7,787 bases of DNA from an uncultured Oscillospiraceae bacterium (GTDB lineage: Bacteria; Bacillota; Clostridia; Oscillospirales; Ruminococcaceae): positions 1 to 7,787 of the forward strand of contig CAKSEE010000066.1 in the NCBI GenBank assembly GCA_934446455.1, read 5' to 3'. Each line of letters begins with the position of its first letter. The first letter of the stretch is position 1. Shown here piece after piece: positions 1 through 5,136 of the stretch. The notes beneath the pieces were generated by a model that worked only from the letters and a program-made list of their open reading frames with translations, made no database searches and was not told the DNA's origin. The translations under genes and the position numbers were made by a program.

Positions 1-392
1 CCCGAGGTCGGCTCAGGCTCTGCGGGCGCAGGCGCGGGGGTCTCTGCGGGAGCGTTCGCCGCGAGAAGCCGCTCTATTTCGTCCTGCGACATTTTCCCGC
101 CCGAGGTCGGCTCAGGCTCTGCGGGCGCAGGCGCGGGGGGCTCTGCGGGAGCGTTCGCCGCGAGAAGCCGCTCTATCTCGTCCTGCGACATTTTCCCGCC
201 CGAGGTCGGCTCAGGCTCTGCAAGCGCAGGCGCGGGGGGCTCTGCGGGAGCGTTCGCCGCGAGAAGCCGCTCTCTCTCGTCCTGCGACATTTTCCCGCCC
301 GAGGTCGGCTCAGGCTCTGCGGGCGCAGGCGCGGGGGGCTCTGCGGGCGCGTTCGCCGCGAGAAGCCGCTCTATCTCGTCCTGCGACATCAT
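1..392 (-). repeat. 99-bp coding tandem repeat, four copies
   Basis: Units start at 1, 100, 199 and 298, an exact 99-bp period that keeps the minus-strand frame. Similarity of the last unit stops at about 392. Each unit differs from the consensus by only a few bases. Unit 1-99 has a Pro-to-Thr change and a silent GAG/GAA change. Unit 199-297 has Pro-to-Leu and Ile-to-Arg changes. Unit 298-392 has a silent Ala change. A more diverged 29-residue unit, encoded just upstream (about 390-476), suggests an older copy. The array continues beyond the left edge, so the copy number is unknown. The near-identity points to recent duplication or gene conversion. Confidence 0.95.
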
Positions 393-1097
393 ACCCGTGC
401 TTTCGGGTTCGGCTGGAGCTTCGTCTTCTGCAAGGCCCGTCGAGCGCAGCAGGCTCTCTATCTCGTCCTCGGACATCTTGTTGTTTACAAGCGGCGCTTC
501 CGCACGCGGCGCGTCGGGAATGACTACGGGGCTTGTAACGGCAGGCGAGGTTTTCAGCGCGTCGATGTCGAGCGTGTGCTGCCTGAGTATCTCGCCGATA
601 TCCGCCTCGTGCTTCTTCTCGGGTTCGGCGGAAGCCGCAGGCGCGGGCTGTTCCGCAGGCGCGGGCATGGGCGCAGCCGCCGTAAGCGCCCTGAACTGCT
701 CAAGCGCTTCGTCATAGGTAAGGCTCTCGCCCTCAAATTTCAGCCAGTATTCGTCAAACGGAGTGATACCGTGCGTGCGGCGCAGTATCTCGTAAACGCT
801 GTATTTCTCAAGTCCCATAAGCGACAGCTCGGGATATGTAAACGGCGTTTTGTCCTGAAAAACGCGGCATGAGAACAGGTAGTAAATATCCGATATCGTA
901 AGCGGACGCCTGATGGTCGTAAGCATATACTCCTTGAACTTTGTAAGGATAGTGTACGACACCGCCTCGTCCCCGGATATCTCATAAGAGGCTACAGCCA
1001 TGTCCACTCTGTAAATCTCAAAGCTCAGCGGGAGCGGCAGGTCAAAGGCATGGTTGTCAACAAGTCTGTATCTGTATGCCTTGAGTATCTTTCCCAT
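1..1097 (-). CDS. Partial protein with tandem FliM/FliY-N-like SQDEI motifs (3' end missing)
   Basis: An open frame runs from ATG at 1097-1095 to the left edge without a stop, giving 365 visible residues. The start is set by GGAGG (1109-1105), 7 nt upstream, and a promoter at 1162-1134. Residues 1-140 form an unrecognised, apparently globular domain with aromatic stretches such as DIYYLFSCRVF and ITPFDEYWLKFEGE. A Pro/Ala/Glu-rich linker follows. A degenerate motif, MSEDEIESLL, lies at 208-217. Four 33-residue repeats then start at M237, M270, M303 and M336, each MSQDEIERLL plus a Pro/Ala/Glu/Gly tail; the last is cut by the edge. The motif resembles the N-terminal peptide of FliM and FliY (LSQxEIDALL), which binds CheY-P or CheC, but no FliM, FliN or CheC domain is visible. 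There is no signal peptide or membrane segment, so it is probably cytoplasmic. A scaffold or adaptor role is inference. The gene is divergent from a diguanylate cyclase gene. Confidence 0.85.
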   Translation of the reverse strand, partial: MGKILKAYRYRLVDNHAFDLPLPLSFEIYRVDMAVASYEISGDEAVSYTILTKFKEYMLTTIRRPLTISDIYYLFSCRVFQDKTPFTYPELSLMGLEKYSVYEILRRTHGITPFDEYWLKFEGESLTYDEALEQFRALTAAAPMPAPAEQPAPAASAEPEKKHEADIGEILRQHTLDIDALKTSPAVTSPVVIPDAPRAEAPLVNNKMSEDEIESLLRSTGLAEDEAPAEPESTGMMSQDEIERLLAANAPAEPPAPAPAEPEPTSGGKMSQDERERLLAANAPAEPPAPALAEPEPTSGGKMSQDEIERLLAANAPAEPPAPAPAEPEPTSGGKMSQDEIERLLAANAPAETPAPAPAEPEPTS

Positions 1098-1133
1098 TGT
1101 AATTCCTCCAGAGCAGAAAAATTATCGTACTTT

Positions 1134-1162
1134 ATTATAACATATTTTTTCCTTTTTAGCAA
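1134..1162 (-). promoter_or_regulatory. Sigma-A-type promoter of the repeat-protein gene
   Basis: Read on the minus strand there is a -35 TTGCTA (1162-1157, 4 of 6 matches), a 17-nt spacer and a perfect -10 TATAAT (1139-1134). Transcription would start near 1127, leaving a leader of about 30 nt that carries the GGAGG ribosome binding site. Confidence 0.65.
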
Positions 1163-1276
1163 TAGCATTTCAGTTTTTATTTTTTGGCGCTTGATATTGT
1201 AACCAAAACGGTAAAAGTCATTTTGTGAAAAGTTCATAAAAATTTAGTTTTTCAATGAAAGAATATGTTATTTGTG

Positions 1277-1305
1277 TTTACATTGTTTCATTTATATGAT
1301 ATAAT
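1277..1305 (+). promoter_or_regulatory. P1, strong sigma-A promoter with extended -10
   Basis: There is a -35 TTTACA (1277-1282, 5 of 6 matches), a 17-nt spacer, an extended -10 TGA at 1297-1299 and a perfect TATAAT at 1300-1305. Transcription should start near 1312. This puts about 260 nt of untranslated leader before the diguanylate cyclase start codon, which is unusually long. Confidence 0.75.
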
Positions 1306-1331
1306 AAACAAAAGGCGCTTTATTTGAGGAA

Positions 1332-1401
1332 ACCTCTAAAAAGTTTGAGGAAGCAGTCGGTGTGCTATACACATTTTATCTCAAACAAGGTTTTTAGAGG
1401 T
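1332..1401 (+). promoter_or_regulatory. Long inverted repeat in the diguanylate cyclase leader
   Basis: The left arm 1332-1349 pairs with 1380-1401: GTTTGAG with CTCAAAC (1380-1386) and ACCTCTAAAAA with TTTTTAGAGGT (1391-1401), with AAGG (1387-1390) bulged. The loop holds a small hairpin, TGTG-CTATA-CACA. TTTGAGGAA occurs twice (1323-1331 and 1344-1352, 21 nt apart), so CTCAAA at 1380-1385 has two possible partners. GAGG-AAA-CCTC (1326-1336) is a further competing hairpin. It could act as an RNA switch or as a DNA operator. It matches no riboswitch class I recognise. Confidence 0.5.
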
Positions 1402-1406
1402 GACCT

Positions 1407-1415
1407 TGATATAAT
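1407..1415 (+). promoter_or_regulatory. P2, possible second extended -10 promoter
   Basis: The nonamer TGATATAAT of P1 recurs exactly at 1407-1415. No good -35 lies 17 nt upstream, so it would have to work as an extended -10 promoter. Transcription would then start near 1422, giving a leader of about 150 nt that omits the long hairpin at 1332-1401. Confidence 0.35.
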
Positions 1416-1450
1416 CGGCGCTTAGCTCACATTCGGGCAGAATCTTTACC

Positions 1451-1517
1451 GCTCTCTGCGGCACAAGCGGCAGGGAGAGGTTTGGCATTGCCGCAAGACG
1501 GTGCCGCGTATTGCCGC
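1451..1517 (+). promoter_or_regulatory. Nested, mutually exclusive hairpins upstream of the diguanylate cyclase
   Basis: GCGGCAC (1458-1464) pairs with GTGCCGC (1501-1507), enclosing GCGGCA (1467-1472) paired with TGCCGC (1489-1494). A third TGCCGC lies at 1512-1517. CTCTC (1452-1456) could instead pair with GAGAG (1475-1479), which crosses both stems. No T-tract follows, so it is not a plain terminator. With P1 and P2 upstream it would lie in the 5' leader, 56 nt before the ATG. The rest of the 1098-1572 gap is AT-rich (1110-1310) and shows no gene. Confidence 0.45.
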
Positions 1518-1572
1518 ACGCTGTCGCAAAAATCGCCTTTCCGCAAGCGGGAGGCAGAAATGGGGAGAAAAA

Positions 1573-3516
1573 ATGAAAATCAGGACCAAGATAATGATAT
1601 CCGCAGCCTGCTTTGCCATATTGCCGATGGTGATTTACACGGTCTTTGCAAGTATGTTCGTAGGCAAAAACGGCGACGCACAGTTCCGCGCGGAAATCAC
1701 CGACCTTGTGAATAATCAGGCGTCTACGCTTCAGACTTACCTTGACGCTGTTCACAACGATATAAGCACGCTTTCCTCCGCCCCGTGCGTTGTGGAAGCG
1801 GGCACCAGCAGCTGCGCAGTTTCCGACGCGGGCGACCTTCTCACAAGATTTTCCGAGGAGAACGCTTCCGCGACTGCCGCACAGCTTGTAAACAGCAATG
1901 GCAAGGTAATAAACGGCAAGGACACGGGCACGGTGCTTGAGAATTACCCGAGCTACGCCGCATACAAGGACGATGTGCTTTACATAAACGACGTTGGCAG
2001 CGCTGAAAAAACGGGCGTTGCAAGCGGCTCGACAATGTTCATAAAGCGCTCTGTCGGCGACTGCACCCTTATCCTGTCCTACAGCATATCCACCAACACC
2101 TTTATTTCCAAGGTGTCCAACAACTCCACATTCTACAATCAGGGCAGACTTATCGTTATCGACCCGCGCCTTAACTGGACCGCAGGTTCGGGCTACAACG
2201 CAAACCTCAAGAGCCAGTACCCCGAGCAGATAACAAGCCGCATCGCCTCCCTTGAAACGGGCGTTCCAACCGAGCTTATAAACTATGTTGCAAACGACGG
2301 CGCTATCCTTTCGTCCGACTACCTTGCAAGCATGGTAAGGGTCGGCGGCGAGGACGGGCTTGTGGCTCTCGCAAGCTGCCCCGCAAACAGAAGCAACATT
2401 TTCTCATCTTCCGCTACCTCCCCTGTCATCGTTGCAACGGTTCTTCTCGGACTGCTGTCCGTTGGCGGCGCTATCGCGGTTTCGATAATCGTTACCAAGC
2501 CGCTCAAGACCATTCAGGAAACGATCGTTAAGATCCGCCGCGGCGACCACGAGGCGCGTATCACCACGGTAAGCAACAACGAGTACGGACAGATTTCCCG
2601 TGCGTTCAACAACCTTGTGGACGAGATAGTTGTCAGCGAGGACAGATACAGAATCATTATCGAGATGTCTGACAACATCATTTTCGAGTGGAACTTCAAG
2701 ACCAACGAGGTGTTCTTCTCAAACAACTTCAACAAGAAGTTCTCCTACCGCGCACCGTCCGATCACTTCGGCGACAGCTTCCTGCTCAAGGCGAAGCTTC
2801 ACCCCGATGATGTTGAGCGTTACCGCGAGGATCTCAACCAGCTTGAAAAGGGCAAGAGCTTTGAGCATAACGAGTACCGCATGAAGAACATCTACGGCGA
2901 CTTCATCTGGGTACTTATGAGAACGGCTACCCTGCACGACAAGGACGGCAAGCCGCTTAAGGTTATCGGCGTTATGGTAGATATCGACCGCGCGAAGAAG
3001 TCCGAGCAGCAGCTCACGGTTCAGGCAAGCTACGACGCTCTCACGGAACTTTACAACAGAGAAACCATTGAGAGCCAGATCGACAACGAAATACTTCTTT
3101 CCGAAGCCAGAAAGAGCGAAATGGCAGTTCTGTTCATCGACGTGGACGACTTCAAGCACTTCAACGACAACTACAGCCACGCAACGGGCGACCAGGTGCT
3201 TAAGTTCGTGGCAAGGACCATTCAGAGCATTGTCAGCGATTATGGCTTTGCGGGCAGATACGGCGGCGACGAGTTTATCGCGTGCATTCGCAACGCTGAG
3301 GTGAACTCCCCTGCTACCACCGCACAGCAGATAATTGCAAAGCTTGACGAAGGCTTTGACGCAGACATCGGCGAGCGCCTTTCTGTAAGCGTTTCTATCG
3401 GTGTGGCGATAATCAAGGACGACTACAACACGCGTGTTGAGTACCTTATCGGTAAGGCGGACGACGCGATGTACTCCGTTAAGAAGAGCGGTAAGAGCAA
3501 CTACGCATTCATCTGA
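1573..3516 (+). CDS. Membrane sensor diguanylate cyclase (Cache-like, HAMP, PAS, GGDEF)
   Basis: The product has 647 residues. The ATG at 1573 is preferred over an in-frame GTG at 1501 because GGGGAG (1562-1567) precedes it by 5 nt and a signal-anchor helix follows at once. The order is: TM1 about 7-27; an extracytoplasmic domain about 30-283, which by size and place is probably Cache-like; TM2 about 284-306; HAMP about 307-355; a PAS/PAC domain about 354-478; GGDEF about 487-647. The cyclase domain has YDALTELYNR (487-496), FIDVDDFKHFND (521-532), GD (539-540) and an intact GGDEF (564-568), so it should condense two GTP into c-di-GMP at the inner membrane face. The RxxD inhibitory site is absent (SDYG at that place). 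The signal sensed is unknown. It has a strong promoter and a long structured leader. Confidence 0.93.
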   Translation: MKIRTKIMISAACFAILPMVIYTVFASMFVGKNGDAQFRAEITDLVNNQASTLQTYLDAVHNDISTLSSAPCVVEAGTSSCAVSDAGDLLTRFSEENASATAAQLVNSNGKVINGKDTGTVLENYPSYAAYKDDVLYINDVGSAEKTGVASGSTMFIKRSVGDCTLILSYSISTNTFISKVSNNSTFYNQGRLIVIDPRLNWTAGSGYNANLKSQYPEQITSRIASLETGVPTELINYVANDGAILSSDYLASMVRVGGEDGLVALASCPANRSNIFSSSATSPVIVATVLLGLLSVGGAIAVSIIVTKPLKTIQETIVKIRRGDHEARITTVSNNEYGQISRAFNNLVDEIVVSEDRYRIIIEMSDNIIFEWNFKTNEVFFSNNFNKKFSYRAPSDHFGDSFLLKAKLHPDDVERYREDLNQLEKGKSFEHNEYRMKNIYGDFIWVLMRTATLHDKDGKPLKVIGVMVDIDRAKKSEQQLTVQASYDALTELYNRETIESQIDNEILLSEARKSEMAVLFIDVDDFKHFNDNYSHATGDQVLKFVARTIQSIVSDYGFAGRYGGDEFIACIRNAEVNSPATTAQQIIAKLDEGFDADIGERLSVSVSIGVAIIKDDYNTRVEYLIGKADDAMYSVKKSGKSNYAFI

Positions 3517-3526
3517 TGAACAACGA

Positions 3527-3557
3527 AAGCCCCGACTGAAAGCAGTCGGGGCTTTTT
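3527..3557 (+). terminator. Rho-independent terminator after the diguanylate cyclase gene
   Basis: AAGCCCCGACTG (3527-3538) pairs perfectly with CAGTCGGGGCTT (3543-3554) around an AAAG loop, and the T-run is 3553-3557. It lies 10 nt after the stop codon and 21 nt before the next start codon, so it should reduce but may not abolish read-through into the deacetylase gene. Confidence 0.9.
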
Positions 3558-3578
3558 CTGAAAAATGGAGGACGAACA

Positions 3579-4493
3579 ATGAAGCACATAAGAAAAGCAA
3601 TGTCCGCACTGCTGGCGCTGGCGCTCTGCGGCGGCATCTGCGGCTGCGCGGGCGGCACAGGCGGCGCAAACAGCACTTCAGGCAGCACAGGTACCGCCGA
3701 CACGAGCGCCGCAAGCGAGTCAGCGCCCATTACCACCGCCGAGCCATGGAGCTGCATTACAGGCACAACATCCCCTGACTCTGAAATGCCGACGGAGGAA
3801 TCCGCACAGGCGCAGGAAAGCGAAGAAGCCGCAGAGCCTATCGTCCGCGACGAAAGCTACGAGTGGGACAAGGTCATTGCGCTCACCTTTGACGACGGTC
3901 CCAACACCACAACCACCCGCGAGGTGCTTGAAATGCTCAAAAAGCATGGCGTTGTGGCGACGTTCTTCCTTATCGGCGACAACATCAACGACGAATCCGC
4001 AAAGGTCGTTAAGTACGCGCACGACCTCGGCTGCGAAATAAACAACCACAGCAAAACGCACAGCTATATGTCAGGTATGACCGCCGAGGAGGTAAAGGCG
4101 GAGTTCGGCTACGTTGACGAGCGCGTATACGAGATAACGGGCGAGCACACCCGCTTCTTCCGCCCGCCCTACATCGACGTAGGCGACGTTATGTGGGAGA
4201 ACATAGACGTGCCGTTCATTTCGGGAATAGGCTGCAACGACTGGGACGACAATGTGACAGCCGACAGGCGCGTCAAGGTGATACTTAAAAAAGCAGAGGA
4301 TGGCAGCATAATTCTGCTGCACGACGCCGAGGGCAACAGCATGACGGTAGAAGCGCTCGACACGCTGATACCCGAGCTTAAGGCGCAGGGCTACAAGTTC
4401 GTAACGCTCACCGAGCTGTTTGAGGAAAAGGACATTGAGCCCGTATCGCAGAAGATATACTCAAATGTAATGCAGGAAAATATGTGGAGCTGA
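3579..4493 (+). CDS. Polysaccharide deacetylase (NodB / CE4) lipoprotein
   Basis: The product has 304 residues; the start follows GGAGGA (3567-3572) by 6 nt. The N-terminus is a lipoprotein signal: MKHIRKA, a hydrophobic core, then a lipobox-like ICGC with C23 as the lipidation site. A Ser/Thr/Gly/Glu-rich linker spans about 24-95. The CE4 domain is about 97-285 with its motifs in order: TFDDGP (103-108, catalytic base and metal Asp), HSKTH (157-161, metal His pair), RPPY (195-198), NDW (220-222) and LLHD (246-249, catalytic His). It is therefore probably a metal-dependent deacetylase of N-acetylated glycan such as peptidoglycan, anchored outside the membrane. The exact substrate cannot be read from the sequence. 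It lies 62 nt after the diguanylate cyclase gene, and no separate promoter is evident. A link between c-di-GMP and the envelope is inference. Confidence 0.93.
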   Translation: MKHIRKAMSALLALALCGGICGCAGGTGGANSTSGSTGTADTSAASESAPITTAEPWSCITGTTSPDSEMPTEESAQAQESEEAAEPIVRDESYEWDKVIALTFDDGPNTTTTREVLEMLKKHGVVATFFLIGDNINDESAKVVKYAHDLGCEINNHSKTHSYMSGMTAEEVKAEFGYVDERVYEITGEHTRFFRPPYIDVGDVMWENIDVPFISGIGCNDWDDNVTADRRVKVILKKAEDGSIILLHDAEGNSMTVEALDTLIPELKAQGYKFVTLTELFEEKDIEPVSQKIYSNVMQENMWS

Positions 4494-4502
4494 TAAAATT
4501 GA

Positions 4503-4529
4503 GGGGGTGAATGCTCACCCCCCTTTTTT
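4503..4529. terminator. Convergent, probably bidirectional terminator
   Basis: GGGGGTGA (4503-4510) pairs with TCACCCCC (4515-4522) around an ATGC loop. On the plus strand TTTTTT (4524-4529) follows, ending the deacetylase gene. On the minus strand the same stem is followed by TCAATTTT, a weaker T-run, 5 nt after the recR stop codon, so it probably ends that cluster too. Confidence 0.85.
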
Positions 4530-4534
4530 CATCT

Positions 4535-5131
4535 TTACAGCTCGTTGCGGTTCTCAAGCGCCTTTGCAAGCGTAACGTCGTCCGCGAACTCCAGCGCGGA
4601 GCCTGCGGGCAGACCGTACGCCAGCCTGGTTACCTTTATGCCCATGGGCTTTATCAGCCGCCCGAGGTACATTGCCGTTGCCTCGCCCTCTACCGTGGGA
4701 TTTGTCGCCATGATGACCTCCGTTGCGTCGGAAAGGCGCGCCATAAGCTCCTTTATCTTCAAATCCTCCGCAGAAACGCCGTCCATCGGCGACAGCAGCC
4801 CGTGCAGCACATGGTATACGCCGTCATAGCCGCCCGAGCGCTCAAACGCCGAAACGTCCTTCGGGCTTTCCACAACGCATATAACGCTCTTGTCGCGCTC
4901 GTCGTCCGCGCAGATAGAGCAGACCTCCCTGTCCGTGAAGTTCTGGCAGCACCTGCACAGCTGAACGCCCCTGCGCGCCTGCAAAATGCCCTGCGCAAAT
5001 TCCTCAACCTCCTCCACAGGGAGATTAAGCATATGGTACGCGAGCCTCTGCGCGGTTTTTATGCCGATTCCCGGGAGCCTTGCGAACTGCTCCGCCGCAA
5101 GCGCAAGCGGCGCTGAAATAAACTCTGCCAT
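4535..5131 (-). CDS. recR: Recombination mediator protein RecR
   Basis: The product has 198 residues, a usual RecR length. ATG at 5131 is chosen because AAAGG in the comEC 3' end lies 9 nt upstream and the family begins just before the LPGIG segment. A GTG at 5140, overlapping the comEC stop, would add three residues. It has a helix-hairpin-helix with LPGIG (19-23), a four-cysteine zinc site C59/C62 and C71/C74, and a Toprim domain from about 83 (VICVVESPKD, YHVLHGLLSP, EVIMATNPTVEGEATA). RecR works with RecO, and RecF in some cases, to load RecA on SSB-coated single-stranded DNA in gap repair, and in some naturally competent species on incoming DNA. It is last in the minus-strand cluster, 5 nt after comEC, so it is probably co-transcribed and translationally coupled. 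Confidence 0.97.
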   Translation of the reverse strand: MAEFISAPLALAAEQFARLPGIGIKTAQRLAYHMLNLPVEEVEEFAQGILQARRGVQLCRCCQNFTDREVCSICADDERDKSVICVVESPKDVSAFERSGGYDGVYHVLHGLLSPMDGVSAEDLKIKELMARLSDATEVIMATNPTVEGEATAMYLGRLIKPMGIKVTRLAYGLPAGSALEFADDVTLAKALENRNEL

Positions 5132-5136
5132 AGTTT

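Noticed and set aside
1..396. Regular 99-bp repeats as a CRISPR array
   Set aside because: The units are contiguous without unique spacers, the period is a multiple of three, and the repeats lie in an open frame with a ribosome binding site and promoter.
1040..1097. N-terminus MGKILKAYRYRL as an IS200/IS605 OrfB-type transposase
   Set aside because: Only the first dozen residues recall that family; the rest of the domain and the repeat tail do not fit.
1312..1572. A c-di-GMP riboswitch (GEMM class I or class II) before the cyclase gene
   Set aside because: I could not find the conserved core segments of either class. Structure is present, but the class cannot be named.
1501..1572. Upstream GTG start at 1501 for the diguanylate cyclase
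   Set aside because: It lies within the leader hairpin, lacks a ribosome binding site and would put 24 charged residues before the signal-anchor helix; ATG 1573 has GGGGAG.
1381..1755. Minus-strand open frame across the leader and cyclase 5' end
   Set aside because: It has no ribosome binding site or recognisable product, and it overlaps the promoter-leader region and a certain gene.
2719..3714. Long minus-strand open frame (331 codons) opposite the cyclase and deacetylase genes
   Set aside because: It is an antisense shadow of GC-rich coding sequence: no family resemblance, and it crosses a terminator and two clear genes.
4511..5116. Plus-strand open frame opposite recR
   Set aside because: It starts inside the terminator hairpin and mirrors recR, whose zinc and Toprim motifs are unmistakable.
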